Position numbers and translations under genes: made by a program
The notes under the pieces: model-generated
What the model saw: only the letters and a program-made list of their open reading frames with translations
Told to the model about the DNA's origin: nothing
Database searches by the model: none
DNA from: Phyllobacterium sp. YR531
GTDB taxonomy: Bacteria > Pseudomonadota > Alphaproteobacteria > Rhizobiales > Rhizobiaceae
Length of the DNA: 64,000 nt
Direction: 5' to 3'
Assembly (NCBI RefSeq): GCF_000282595.1
Contig: NZ_AKIZ01000014.1
Span: forward strand, 1-64,000
Shown here: piece after piece, positions 38,348 through 46,521 of the stretch
Numbering within the stretch: the first letter of the stretch is position 1
How the letters are laid out: the number at the start of each line of letters is the position of its first letter

Positions 38348-39247
38348 ATGGATAATAGAGCCGGAGAAATGGACGTCTTCGTGACAGCGGTGGAACTGGA
38401 CAGCTTCTCCGCGGCTGGCAGGAAGCTTGGTCTCTCTCCATCAGCGGTCAGTAAGATGATCCGGCGTATAGAAGACCGGCTGGGTACGCGCCTGCTGGTG
38501 CGTTCAACGCGCTCGTTGCAACTGACACCGGAAGGCGAGATTTACCGCCAGCGCGCACTGCGGATCATCTCGGAAATCGAAGAAACGGAACGCGTCGTCG
38601 CTTCGGGCGCGTCCGTGGCACCACGCGGGCTGCTGCGTGTGAATTCCTCCGTCGCCGTCGGCCAGTTTCTCATATTGCCGCTTATGCCAAAGTTCCTGAA
38701 AATGTATCCGGAGGTGGAACTGGACTTCACCTTGAGTGAGCGTGTGGTCGATCTGATCGGCGAGCGGGCAGATATTGCTATCCGTGTTGGCCCTATGCGC
38801 GACTCAAATCTGAAAGCGCGGAAACTTTGCGAGAGCCGGAAAGTTGTCGTTGCATCGCCGGATTATATCACCGCCCGCGGCAGACCGATGCGACCGTCTG
38901 ATCTGCAACATCATAACTGCCTTAACTTCAACTTTCGCCGTGCGCTTGAGGAATGGCCGTTCAAAAACCCCGATACCGGAGAAGTTGAGCCAATGGGCAT
39001 TTCCGGTAACTTCCTCGCCAGCAGTGGTGCGATTGTACGTCAGATGTCTCTGGCAGGACTGGGTATTGCACGGCTTGGTTATTTCCATCTGGCCAGCGAT
39101 ATTGAGGCCGGGCGGCTTGAGGTTATTCTGGAGGATTATAATGCCGGTGATATGGAACAGATAAACGCTGTATTTGTCGGTCATGATTATCTGGCCACAC
39201 GCGTGCGAACCTTTATCGATTTTCTTGCCGAAAATATGCCCCGTTAG
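38348..39247 (+). CDS. LysR family transcriptional regulator
   Basis: 299 residues. N-terminal helix-turn-helix (MDVFVTAVELDSFSAAGRKLGLSPSAVSKMIRRIEDRLGTRLLVRSTRSLQLTPEG...) and a substrate-binding domain with ERVVDLIGERADIAIRVGPM, of the group often linked to reductase and quinone-stress genes. Divergent from the aldo/keto reductase, its probable target. The effector is unknown. Confidence 0.92.
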   Translation: MDNRAGEMDVFVTAVELDSFSAAGRKLGLSPSAVSKMIRRIEDRLGTRLLVRSTRSLQLTPEGEIYRQRALRIISEIEETERVVASGASVAPRGLLRVNSSVAVGQFLILPLMPKFLKMYPEVELDFTLSERVVDLIGERADIAIRVGPMRDSNLKARKLCESRKVVVASPDYITARGRPMRPSDLQHHNCLNFNFRRALEEWPFKNPDTGEVEPMGISGNFLASSGAIVRQMSLAGLGIARLGYFHLASDIEAGRLEVILEDYNAGDMEQINAVFVGHDYLATRVRTFIDFLAENMPR

Positions 39248-39309
39248 CAGGAACCAAATGCAGCGCGGCGCATTACCGGAGACCGAATTTCCAAAACAAG
39301 GAGATGGCA

Positions 39310-39540
39310 ATGGCCGATGTGATTGAAACAACAGCCTCCGCGATCACTGCAGGTGTCAATCTTGTAAAAACGATCAAGGAGAAATTCGGCTATACCGCTG
39401 AAGATCTGGCGATTGCCTGCGGCCTGACCGTGGAAGAACTCAACTGCATTGAGACCGGTGCCGACGCTGAACCAAGCAAGCTGCATCGTATAGCCCATTC
39501 AGTCGGGTTGCCTGACGTAACACCTCAAATCCAGCATTGA
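39310..39540 (+). CDS. small HTH-like protein
   Basis: 76 residues. The second half (YTAEDLAIACGLTVEELNCIETGADAE...LHRIAHSVGLP) has the spacing of a Cro/CI helix-turn-helix. The first half is a short amphipathic helix. The AAGGAG site at 39298-39303 is adjacent to an ATG at 39304 but six bases from the ATG at 39310, so I prefer the latter. First of three small genes on the same strand. Function unknown; DNA binding is inference. Confidence 0.6.
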   Translation: MADVIETTASAITAGVNLVKTIKEKFGYTAEDLAIACGLTVEELNCIETGADAEPSKLHRIAHSVGLPDVTPQIQH

Positions 39541-39598
39541 CAACTATAATACGAAATATGTGCTGTCTTTCGCGCGTGATGCAGGTGAATATGCAGCC

Positions 39599-39940
39599 AT
39601 GACCGACGAGACTACAAAAGAAAATGGCGGCGTCGCCCGACTGAAACAGCATGCAGATCTGGTGCAGCAACTGGTAAAACAGGTTCCCGCAGCCCTCGCA
39701 AAGTCAGGGCTTACCTTGGAACAGGTTTCCAGACTGCGTAACGTCATTCAGAAAGGCGTTGATGACTTCCATGAGGTCCAGTCTCTGGTCAACGAACCGG
39801 GTCTGGATGGAACCTATCAGCGCGCCGCCAGCAGTCTTGAGAAAATCTGGTCGCATTTATTGGCCGCAGCCGAAGCGCGAATGCGGGATTTGGCCGGAGA
39901 AGATGCTACAGAAAGCAGCGCTGAGAAGCCGGAAGAATAG
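39599..39940 (+). CDS. small all-helical acidic protein
   Basis: 113 residues, mostly predicted helix (ARLKQHADLVQQLVKQVPAALAKSGLTLEQVSRLRNVIQKGVDDFHEVQSL), with a charged disordered tail rich in Glu and Ala. No signal peptide and no known family. The frame opens at 39560, but the ATG at 39599 is the first ATG giving a compact product; the ribosome site is weak. It lies 58 nt after the HTH-like gene and may be co-transcribed with it. Confidence 0.55.
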   Translation: MTDETTKENGGVARLKQHADLVQQLVKQVPAALAKSGLTLEQVSRLRNVIQKGVDDFHEVQSLVNEPGLDGTYQRAASSLEKIWSHLLAAAEARMRDLAGEDATESSAEKPEE

Positions 39941-40011
39941 GCCGATTACACAGTAATGTTGGAACAATTACGCCCGCCAGCCTTTAACAATGCAGTGTTA
40001 AGGAGACGGAT

Positions 40012-40230
40012 ATGACAAATCGTGCTGAAAAAATCGAAGCCTTGAAAAATCTGGTTGCTGAAGAAATCTCAGAAATCGTAGAGGCGGTTTACGCAGACCA
40101 AGTCAATGATCTGGACAAGCTTGCCAACCATCAGACAAGGCTGACCGACTTGGTGAAAATCTATCAGGCAGCCGAAATTGCCGAAACCACCAAAAAGCAA
40201 GGCACCTATAATCTCGGCAATATTCTCTAA
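40012..40230 (+). CDS. small coiled-coil-like protein
   Basis: 72 residues, acidic, helical (KIEALKNLVAEEISEIVEAVYADQ...LDKLANHQTRLTDLVKIYQAAEIAE). A clear AAGGAG site lies ahead of the ATG. No family recognised. Its TAA stop overlaps the TAG stop of the convergent DMT transporter in the tetranucleotide CTAA. Third of three small genes in a row. Confidence 0.62.
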   Translation: MTNRAEKIEALKNLVAEEISEIVEAVYADQVNDLDKLANHQTRLTDLVKIYQAAEIAETTKKQGTYNLGNIL

Positions 40231-41111
40231 GCGATAGTCGGCTTCACCGGCTCGGCGCGTGCGCGATTCTTAAGGTTGAGCAAATTTCCCGAAAGGATCA
40301 GTGCCGCGCCTATCGCCGTATAGGCATCAATCCGCTCGGAATAGACCAGCCACCCAACAACGGCGGTGAGCGGAACGCGCAGAAAATCCATTGGAATGAC
40401 AACGGTCGCATCGGCATAAAGCAAGGCCTTTGCCATGCAAAAGTGTGAAAATGTGCCTGTAAAGGCAATGATGATCACCCATGGCATTATTTGCAGGGAC
40501 GGCCATTGCCAGACATAGAGGGCAGGCAATAAGCCGATCCCGGATTGAATCACCAGCATCCAGAAAATGATCTTCACCACGCTTTCCGTTCGGGTAAGCG
40601 ATTTGACCATGGTGAATGAAATTCCGAAAGTGAAAGCGGCGCCAAGTACGATAAGCTGACCGATTTCGACGGTATCGATACCTGGCCTGACTATGATGAT
40701 GACTCCGATAACACCCAAAGCTATTGTAAGCGTACGCCAGATGTTCAGCCGCTCACCCAGAAATGCCACGGCCATCACAGCCGTCCAGGCGGGGGTGGTG
40801 AATTCAATCGCGATAAGCTGTGCCAGCGGTATCATGGACAAAGCCATCAACCATGCAAACTGACCGGCGTAGTGCGCTGTGTTGCGGCCCACGTGCTGCC
40901 AGATGCGGCTTGTTTTCATGGCTTTAAACCCGCCCGATGAACGAATAAGCGGGTAAAGCATGGCAAGGCCGATCAGCGATCGCATTTCCATGATCTGAAA
41001 GACATTGAGTTCCCGTGAAGCTTCACGGCCGGAAACAGCCATCAAGATGATGGCGGCGAGCGATCCGGTCATCCAGAACGCGGCCCTGATATTCGACGGC
41101 TGCACTTCCAT
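40227..41111 (-). CDS. DMT superfamily transporter (EamA family)
   Basis: 294 residues with ten predicted helices in two EamA repeats. The first repeat has MEMRSLIGLAMLYPLI and QFAWLMALSMIPLAQLIAIEFTTPAWTAVMAVAFLGERLN; the second has TFSHFCMAKALLYADATVVIPMDFLRVPLTAVVGWLVYSERID. Such proteins export metabolites or drugs; the substrate is unknown. It follows the VOC gene on the same strand by 17 nt, so the two form an operon. Confidence 0.91.
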   Translation of the reverse strand: MEVQPSNIRAAFWMTGSLAAIILMAVSGREASRELNVFQIMEMRSLIGLAMLYPLIRSSGGFKAMKTSRIWQHVGRNTAHYAGQFAWLMALSMIPLAQLIAIEFTTPAWTAVMAVAFLGERLNIWRTLTIALGVIGVIIIVRPGIDTVEIGQLIVLGAAFTFGISFTMVKSLTRTESVVKIIFWMLVIQSGIGLLPALYVWQWPSLQIMPWVIIIAFTGTFSHFCMAKALLYADATVVIPMDFLRVPLTAVVGWLVYSERIDAYTAIGAALILSGNLLNLKNRARAEPVKPTIA

Positions 41112-41128
41112 GATTTTTCAGTGCGACC

Positions 41129-41542
41129 TTACTTTGCGTAAATGCTGGCGAAGTCTGCAAAACCTTTGACTTCGATAGGATTGCCCGATGGATCACGGAA
41201 AAACATGGTCCATTGTTCGCCAGGTTCGCCTTGGAAGCGCACGACGGGTGGCATGACAAACTCTATGTTCGCGGCCTTAAGCCGGTTCGCCAGCACGTTC
41301 CAGTCCTCAAGTGCAAGGATAATGCCGAAATGCGGCATGGGAACCATATGATCTCCGACCTTGCCTGTTTTGGTCGTTTCAAATGGCTTGCCGAGATGCA
41401 ATGAAATCTGATGGCCAAAGAAATCGAAATCAACCCAAGTCTCAGTACTGCGACCTTCTTCGCATCCGAGCACTCCACCATAAAAACGGCGGGCCTCATC
41501 AAGATCGGTTACGTGATAGGCGAAATGAAACAAGGAGCGCAT
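41129..41542 (-). CDS. VOC family protein (glyoxalase/dioxygenase fold)
   Basis: 137 residues. Starts MRSLFHFAYHVTDLDEARRFYGGVLGCEEGRST and ends with FFRDPSGNPIEVKGF, the typical VOC pattern with metal-binding His and Glu. The specific enzyme is not recognised. The frame is open to 41641, but the ATG at 41542 has an AAGGAG site just before it and starts at the family position. Upstream of the DMT exporter in one operon. Confidence 0.9.
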   Translation of the reverse strand: MRSLFHFAYHVTDLDEARRFYGGVLGCEEGRSTETWVDFDFFGHQISLHLGKPFETTKTGKVGDHMVPMPHFGIILALEDWNVLANRLKAANIEFVMPPVVRFQGEPGEQWTMFFRDPSGNPIEVKGFADFASIYAK

Positions 41543-41717
41543 GGGGGAATTCCTGAAAGCAATGGGGAGCGAAGCCGAAGCTAACAGTATGGCCCGAGCC
41601 AGACAATGCGGCGAAAGCGTAAATGCACTTTTTACCCGCATGTGATGGAACCAAAGTCGGCTTATGAGAGTTTCTGAGGGCTACACTCGTATTGATCCAG
41701 AAAACAGGAAATATGTA

Positions 41718-41879
41718 ATGTCGATTTTGATCAGTCTTTTGATCACCGTTCTGGTGATTTTCCTCGTGCTCTATCTCGTGCAGATGCTGCCACTGGATGG
41801 CCGCGCCAAGCAGATTATTCAGGTCATCGTTGTGGTGATCGGTATTATCTCCCTGCTGCGCTATCTCGCAGTATTTTAA
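41718..41879 (+). CDS. Thivi_2564-type small membrane protein
   Basis: 53 residues: two hydrophobic helices (ILISLLITVLVIFLVLYLVQML; QIIQVIVVVIGIISLLRYL) joined by PLDGRAKQ. This matches the Thivi_2564 family of tiny inner-membrane proteins with unknown role. The frame opens at 41664, but the ATG at 41718 gives the family length. Ends 11 nt before a strong terminator, so it is a monocistronic mRNA. Confidence 0.78.
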   Translation: MSILISLLITVLVIFLVLYLVQMLPLDGRAKQIIQVIVVVIGIISLLRYLAVF

Positions 41880-41889
41880 AGATCGGAGC

Positions 41890-41914
41890 GGGCGGGATTT
41901 ATCCCGCCCTTTTC
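41890..41914 (+). terminator. rho-independent terminator
   Basis: GGGCGGGA (41890-41897) pairs with TCCCGCCC (41902-41909), and TTTTC follows. It stops the small membrane protein transcript just before the convergent LysR gene ends at 41918. Confidence 0.82.
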
Positions 41915-41917
41915 AAT

Positions 41918-42802
41918 TCAAGCATCGCTGAGCTGGCCAAGCATCCAGTCGCGGAATGCGCGGATTTTAGGGACGTTTCTGCGCACTTCCGGGTAAACCA
42001 GCCAGTAAAAATGATCACCATCAGCGCCTGTAATATCAAAAGGCTGGATAAGCTGACCTTGTTTGATTTCGTTCTGATAAAAGGCGGGAGTAAGGATTCC
42101 GACGCCCATCCCCGCCAGAACAGCCCTTCCTTCAAGATGCTGATCGCCAAAGCGGCTTCTCGGATCACCGAGCAGATTTGGCTCTTGTATCCCCACAGCC
42201 CGAAACCATAACTTCCACCAGTAATCGCCGGTATCGATGAGCGGCAGTTTCAAAAGGTCAGCGGGTGTCTTGATGCCCCCGATTGTCGCCGCCAATGCGG
42301 GTGTCAGCATGGGTGAGAACTCGGCAGCAAATATTCTGTGGCTGATCAGGCCCGGCCATTTGCCACTGCCTGATCTGATACCAACATCCGCCGGTTGACG
42401 TGAAAAATCTATCATATCGCGCGTGGCCTGCAGGCGCACAGCCAATGCTGGATGTGCCAGCTGGAACGAGCCGAGCCGCGGAACAAGCCAGTTTGCAGCA
42501 AAGGTTGGAATGGTGCTGATGGTCAAAACCCCATCGGCATTCTCACGTGTTGCTGCAATTGCCGCACGCATCAGGTCGAATGCTTCACTGATCGCGGGGG
42601 AAAGGCGAGCTCCTATTTCTGTCAGCATCACTTGACGCGATTTACGCAGAAAAAGCAGCGCTCCGATACGTTCCTCAAGCAGCTTGATCTGATAACTGAC
42701 GGCGGCCTGCGTCATGCCGAGTTCTTCCGCGGCCTTTGTAAAATTGCCGTGGCGAGCTGCAGCTTCAAACACACGGATTGCCGATAAGGGTGGAAGTTGC
42801 AT
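41918..42802 (-). CDS. LysR family transcriptional regulator (GcvA-like)
   Basis: 294 residues. N-terminus LPPLSAIRVFEAAARHGNFTKAAEELGMTQAAVSYQIKLLEERIGALLF is the GcvA-type helix-turn-helix; the effector domain follows with MIDFSRQPADVGIRSGSGKWPGL. Divergent from a DUF1127 gene with 129 nt between the two starts; that gap contains a CATAAG palindrome, so autoregulation and control of the small gene are likely. The effector is unknown. Confidence 0.92.
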   Translation of the reverse strand: MQLPPLSAIRVFEAAARHGNFTKAAEELGMTQAAVSYQIKLLEERIGALLFLRKSRQVMLTEIGARLSPAISEAFDLMRAAIAATRENADGVLTISTIPTFAANWLVPRLGSFQLAHPALAVRLQATRDMIDFSRQPADVGIRSGSGKWPGLISHRIFAAEFSPMLTPALAATIGGIKTPADLLKLPLIDTGDYWWKLWFRAVGIQEPNLLGDPRSRFGDQHLEGRAVLAGMGVGILTPAFYQNEIKQGQLIQPFDITGADGDHFYWLVYPEVRRNVPKIRAFRDWMLGQLSDA

Positions 42803-42813
42803 TGTCTATCTCA

Positions 42814-42830
42814 CATAAGCTGTCCTTATG
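42814..42830 (+). promoter_or_regulatory. candidate LysR operator (CATAAG-N5-CTTATG)
   Basis: A perfect palindrome of CATAAG and CTTATG half-sites lies 12 nt ahead of the LysR start and 102 nt ahead of the divergent DUF1127 gene. The same half-site in inverted form occurs in the second LysR/DUF1127 pair of this window (48503-48528). Confidence 0.5.
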
Positions 42831-42931
42831 TATACTACTTTGCGTTTTGTTGGAAAACAACCACAGGAAAGCGCATGTTCACTCCAACAAGAGGACTAAC
42901 TGCCCTGCTTTTTGGAGTTAAGGAAATGATG

Positions 42932-43153
42932 ATGTCCAAGACACATGCACCAGCTGTTACGCTATTTTCAGCTTTGATGGATTGGTTCAGAGGATCGAAA
43001 AAACAGCAGGTAAGAAACGAAACTGCCAGTTTCCTTCATACGGAAGAATTCTCCGATCACATGCTGCGTGACATCGGTATTCTGGATGGCAAGAATGCAA
43101 GAGGTTCTAGGCGAAAACGCTCTGTCGACAGTTTGTTGAACGACCCGCGATAG
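42932..43153 (+). CDS. DUF1127 domain protein
   Basis: 73 residues, basic. The C-terminal part has the DUF1127 signature DHMLRDIGIL preceded by a helix (VTLFSALMDWFRGSKKQQ). The three consecutive in-frame ATGs at 42926-42934 are ambiguous; the AAGGA site at 42920-42924 best suits the third. DUF1127 proteins are small alphaproteobacterial proteins, some RNA-binding and some tied to phosphate or stress control; the role of this one is unknown. Divergent from a LysR gene. Confidence 0.75.
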   Translation: MSKTHAPAVTLFSALMDWFRGSKKQQVRNETASFLHTEEFSDHMLRDIGILDGKNARGSRRKRSVDSLLNDPR

Positions 43154-43160
43154 GGGCGAT

Positions 43161-43349
43161 CTAGGAATCGAAGTCAGTTTCGAGCTTGCGTTCAAGCGCT
43201 ACAAGATCATCGGGCAATGGCATGCCCATGGCCCGGAGTTCGTTCAAATGCTCACGCAGGGTTTCGTGAATTTCATGGGCGTCCGCTGGTCGCTTGACCA
43301 TCTCTTCAACCAAAAGCGCGATTTGTGCCTTAATGTCTTCGAATGCCAT
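43161..43349 (-). CDS. conserved small hypothetical protein
   Basis: 62 residues, acidic and helical: IKAQIALLVEEMVKRPAD...EIHETLREHLNELRAMGMPLPDDLVALERKLETD. No family or motif recognised; no signal peptide. It lies 7 nt from the end of the DUF1127 gene, convergent. The composition and ATG start look genuine, but proof needs homologues. Confidence 0.55.
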   Translation of the reverse strand: MAFEDIKAQIALLVEEMVKRPADAHEIHETLREHLNELRAMGMPLPDDLVALERKLETDFDS

Positions 43350-43389
43350 GATTATTCCCTTCTCTGCAACTGGCAGTCAGTCTAGCAGA

Positions 43390-43791
43390 CTAATCGTGGC
43401 CGGAATATTGCGTATCTGAAACCTTTTCCATCCACTCGACCGCTACGCCATCAAGCGCTTCCTGCATGGCAATATGGGTCATGAACGTAGTGGGTCCGGC
43501 CCCATGCCAGTGTTTTTCACCGGCAGGAATCCAGACAGTGTCGCCCGCTTTGATCTCCCTTATCGCTTCGCCCCAAACCTGGGCAAGTCCGGAGCCCGAT
43601 GTCACGTGTAAAGTCTGACCAAGCGGATGCGTGTGCCAGGCGGTGCGCGCGCCAGGTTCGAACCGGACAGTAACGGCGCGCAACCGCGCTGGCGCTTCGG
43701 CTTCGATAATGGGATCTTGCCACACGGTTCCGGTAAACCAGTCGGCGGGTGCGCGACGTGTTGGCATTGAGCCGTTCGGCGTTATTTTCAT
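43390..43791 (-). CDS. cupin domain protein
   Basis: 133-residue beta-barrel protein. The first cupin motif, FEPGARTAWHTHPLGQTLHVTSGSG, and the second, IKAGDTVWIPAGEKHWHGAGP, give a His-rich metal site. It resembles the small cupins annotated as carboxymuconolactone decarboxylase-like or quercetinase-like; the reaction is unknown. The start overlaps the ArsR gene by four bases (ATGA), so both come from the ArsR promoter. Confidence 0.9.
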   Translation of the reverse strand: MKITPNGSMPTRRAPADWFTGTVWQDPIIEAEAPARLRAVTVRFEPGARTAWHTHPLGQTLHVTSGSGLAQVWGEAIREIKAGDTVWIPAGEKHWHGAGPTTFMTHIAMQEALDGVAVEWMEKVSDTQYSGHD

Positions 43792-44168
43792 GATTGCAAT
43801 CCTGACTGTTCCGGAAACTCGTTCGACGATGAGGCTGCGCCGGGTGCGAGCTGTTCGGCAGATGCCAAAATCGAAGCGAGAAAACCGGGAAACCGGTTTT
43901 CCAGATCGGTGCGCCGCAGGGAAAGCAAACGTTTCGTGCCTTCCGGGCGAACATGAATGATACCTGCTTCACGCAGCTTTCCAATATGATAGCTCAGCGC
44001 GGTTTTTGACCCGAGGCTAAGAAAGTAACTGCAGGTCATGTTGCGCTCGTCCTCACCAAACCTTGCCAGCATGGAGATGATCGCGAGACGGGTCTCGTCG
44101 CCAAGCGCCGCTAGTACAGCAGGCAAAGTGATTTCTTCTGGAGAGGGATGATGCAGTGTATTCGTCAT
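43788..44168 (-). CDS. ArsR-type winged-helix regulator
   Basis: 126 residues. LPAVLAALGDETRLAIISMLARFGE...TCSYFLSLGSKTALSYHIGKLREAGIIHVRPEGTKRLLSLRR is a winged-helix domain. A lone Cys is in MTCSYF, which could be redox-active, but there is no classic metal-binding CxC. The frame extends to 44204; the ATG at 44168 is chosen. Divergent from an MFS gene with two matching palindromes between, so it probably represses both. Confidence 0.88.
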   Translation of the reverse strand: MTNTLHHPSPEEITLPAVLAALGDETRLAIISMLARFGEDERNMTCSYFLSLGSKTALSYHIGKLREAGIIHVRPEGTKRLLSLRRTDLENRFPGFLASILASAEQLAPGAASSSNEFPEQSGLQS

Positions 44169-44205
44169 ACGGGATGTAATAGCAATTGGCAGGAGAGATT
44201 TCAAT

Positions 44206-44223
44206 GTTCAATAATTTTTGAAC
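44206..44223 (+). promoter_or_regulatory. ArsR-type operator 1 (GTTCAA-N6-TTGAAC)
   Basis: A perfect 18-bp palindrome, GTTCAATAATTTTTGAAC, 37 nt upstream of the ArsR start. It pairs with an identical-core site 52 nt away, about five helical turns, on the same face of the helix. Confidence 0.7.
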
Positions 44224-44230
44224 TTATCGC

Positions 44231-44259
44231 TTGACTTTAATTTGTCAGCGCTGAATAGT
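44231..44259 (+). promoter_or_regulatory. candidate promoter for the MFS gene
   Basis: TTGACT at 44231-44236, a 17-nt spacer, and AATAGT at 44254-44259. It lies between the two operators and its -10 overlaps operator 2 by two bases. The -10 fit is weak. Confidence 0.35.
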
Positions 44260-44275
44260 TCAAGGATCATTGAAC
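44258..44275 (+). promoter_or_regulatory. ArsR-type operator 2 (GTTCAA-N6-TTGAAC)
   Basis: The second perfect 18-bp palindrome, GTTCAAGGATCATTGAAC, centred 52 nt from the first. It ends 15 nt before the MFS start, so binding here would block its promoter or ribosome site. Confidence 0.7.
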
Positions 44276-44290
44276 ATTAAGGTATTAACC

Positions 44291-45463
44291 ATGGACATTC
44301 GTCTGGTTGGATTGGCATTGGGCACGTTTGCAATTGGCATTGAAGGCTTTGTCGTGGCCAGCCTTTTGCCTGAAATAGCGGGAGATACCGGTGTCAGCCT
44401 TGTGCAGGCTGGCTATCTGGTTGTAACTTATGCTTTCGCCTATGCAATCGGCGCACCGATTATCGCGGCCCTGACCGGAGCGCTGGACAGGCGCTTGGTG
44501 CTGGCAGGCAGCGCATTGGTGTTTGTTTTGGGTGCACTGCTCGCATCAATCGCTCCAACATATATGCTTCTGTTGATTGCGCGTCTTCTGATTGCCGTGG
44601 TAGCTGGGCTTTATGCCGCAACGGCACAGGCGACGGCGGTCGCAATATCGGAGCCGCATCACCGCGCAAGAGCAATTTCAGCAGTCGTAGGCGGAACAAC
44701 ACTGGCCGTGGCTTTTGGTGCGCCGCTTGGCGCGTTCATAAGCAGTTTTGCAGGCTGGCGCGGCACCTATATTTTCATTGCCTTGATTGGTGTTCTGGCG
44801 ACATTAATAGTGTGGGTGTTGCTGCCGCGCGGTCTTTATGCAGACAAAATGACATTGGCCAAGCGTCTCAGTGTCATTCGTCATCCGGGTTTGTTGCCTG
44901 CGCTTCTGACAATGCTGCTTTATATGGCAGGCGGATTTGCAGTTTATACCTATATCGCTGCCGTTGCGGTTCAAGGAACGGGACTTGGCCGCGAATATCT
45001 GCCTGTAATTCTTCTGGCTTTTGGTGTTGGAGCGGCATTCGGCAATTTTCTGGGCGGACAATTGGCCGACCGTTTCGGTGCGACAAAAACGGTGATTGCC
45101 GCGTCAATCCTCAATACCGCAGCTCTTCTGGTTGTCAGCTGGATCATGACATTGCCGCATGAAATAGCGGGCAGTTTGCTGATCGGTCATATGGTGTTGT
45201 GGGGCGTGATCGCCTGGATGTTTCCACCAGCACAAGCGAGCCGGATACTGGCAATAGCGCCAGAAAGCGCGCCGCTTGCGCTGTCGCTGAATTATTCGGC
45301 GCTTTATCTTGGAGTGGCGATTGGATCAATGATCGGCGGATTGGTTATCGCCAATCTGGGACTGGCCTATCTCGGCACTATTGGCAGTATACTTTCGATC
45401 CTCGGCCTTGCGGTAATACGGCTGGCCCGCGCCACAAAACGTGAGCAGCTTTCAATAGCCTGA
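44291..45463 (+). CDS. MFS transporter, DHA1 family
   Basis: 390 residues, 12 helices. Starts MDIRLVGLALGTFAIGIEGFVVASLLPEIA; motif A region is IGAPIIAALTGALDRRLVLAGSALVF, then APTYMLLLIARLLIAVVAGLYAATAQATAVAI. Arabinose-efflux or chloramphenicol-resistance-like family; the substrate is unknown. A TTG at 44270 is in frame, but the ATG at 44291 has an AAGG site and the family start. Divergent from the ArsR-cupin operon with shared operators. Confidence 0.91.
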   Translation: MDIRLVGLALGTFAIGIEGFVVASLLPEIAGDTGVSLVQAGYLVVTYAFAYAIGAPIIAALTGALDRRLVLAGSALVFVLGALLASIAPTYMLLLIARLLIAVVAGLYAATAQATAVAISEPHHRARAISAVVGGTTLAVAFGAPLGAFISSFAGWRGTYIFIALIGVLATLIVWVLLPRGLYADKMTLAKRLSVIRHPGLLPALLTMLLYMAGGFAVYTYIAAVAVQGTGLGREYLPVILLAFGVGAAFGNFLGGQLADRFGATKTVIAASILNTAALLVVSWIMTLPHEIAGSLLIGHMVLWGVIAWMFPPAQASRILAIAPESAPLALSLNYSALYLGVAIGSMIGGLVIANLGLAYLGTIGSILSILGLAVIRLARATKREQLSIA

Positions 45464-45476
45464 CCAACAGGCAAAA

Positions 45477-45505
45477 GAGGGCACAGATTTTAAACCTGTG
45501 CTCTC
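45477..45505. terminator. hairpin at the MFS/desaturase convergent junction
   Basis: GAGGGCACAG (45477-45486) pairs with CTGTGCTCTC (45496-45505), with one G-T pair and a 9-nt A+T-rich loop. It includes the last codons and stop of the desaturase gene. The U tract is poor, so efficiency is uncertain. Confidence 0.4.
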
Positions 45506-46521
45506 GCTTCCCGGAACGAGACCAGCCTTTTGCGGTTCTCGTCCCATAGGACAAGCTTCACGCAGCGCAGGCTTTCCATGATTGTAATGCGGCCAATATC
45601 GCCAAGCTCCGGATAGTCTTTCAAGACTTGCGGTAGCCGGTAGCAAGGAACCTTGCTCGACAGGTGATGGACGTGGTGAATTCCTATATTGCCGGTGATC
45701 CACCGCAGGAAACCCGGCAGAATATAGTGGGATGACCCATGCAGGGCAGCTTCGTGGAATTGCCATTCCGGCGCAGATGACCAGTGTGTTTCCTCAAACT
45801 GATGCTGGACATAAAAGAGCCAGATGCCAGCGGCACCTGCAAGTGTAACGATAGGTAAATGGATCAGGAGAAACGGGCCAACGCCAATGAGCCACATCAG
45901 GAATATGGTACAGACTGCAATACCAAGATTGGTTGCCATGGTGGATACCCATGGCTCAGCACCCGACCGCATCATGCCAAAAGGCAGACGTTGCTTGAAA
46001 AAGAAAAGCCATACGGGGCCAATGCCAAACATGATTACCGGATGGCGATAGAGTTGGTAACCGATGCGGCCCCAGCGCGAAAGCGCGCGATACTCTGCAA
46101 CGGTCAGCGTAGTTATATCACCAATGCCGCGTTCATCCAGATTGCCTGCTGACGCGTGATGGATGGCATGGCTTCGCCGCCAGTAATCATATGGGGTCAG
46201 TGTCAGTACGCCGATAACACGACCGGTCCAGTCGTCGGTATGACGATGAGCAAAGAATGATCCGTGACCACAGTCATGTTGGATCATGAAAAGCCTCAAC
46301 AGAAAACCCGCAGCAGGCACGATCAAAATCAGTCCCCACCAGAAACCATAGTGAACGGCTGCCCAGCATAAAGCCCAGAAGATTGCGAATGGGACCACAG
46401 TTACAGCAAGTTCAAAAGCACTGCGGCCCCTGTGTGGCTTGCGATATTGGCTGAGAATTTTGAGCCATGGACGAGCATCAGGGCTTGGTGCTGGGTAATC
46501 TTTTTCGGGAGAGGTTTTCAT
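45490..46521 (-). CDS. fatty acid desaturase
   Basis: 343-residue membrane di-iron desaturase. The three histidine boxes are HDCGH (82-86), HAIHH (118-122) and HHVHH (282-286). Membrane segments flank them (TVVPFAIFWALCWAAVHYGFWWGLILIVPAAGFLLRLFMI and two pairs further on). Introduces a double bond in acyl chains at the inner membrane; the position is not predictable, and the sequence resembles omega-6/delta-12-type bacterial desaturases. Single gene with its own promoter in 46522-46755. Confidence 0.91.
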   Translation of the reverse strand: MKTSPEKDYPAPSPDARPWLKILSQYRKPHRGRSAFELAVTVVPFAIFWALCWAAVHYGFWWGLILIVPAAGFLLRLFMIQHDCGHGSFFAHRHTDDWTGRVIGVLTLTPYDYWRRSHAIHHASAGNLDERGIGDITTLTVAEYRALSRWGRIGYQLYRHPVIMFGIGPVWLFFFKQRLPFGMMRSGAEPWVSTMATNLGIAVCTIFLMWLIGVGPFLLIHLPIVTLAGAAGIWLFYVQHQFEETHWSSAPEWQFHEAALHGSSHYILPGFLRWITGNIGIHHVHHLSSKVPCYRLPQVLKDYPELGDIGRITIMESLRCVKLVLWDENRKRLVSFREARAQV

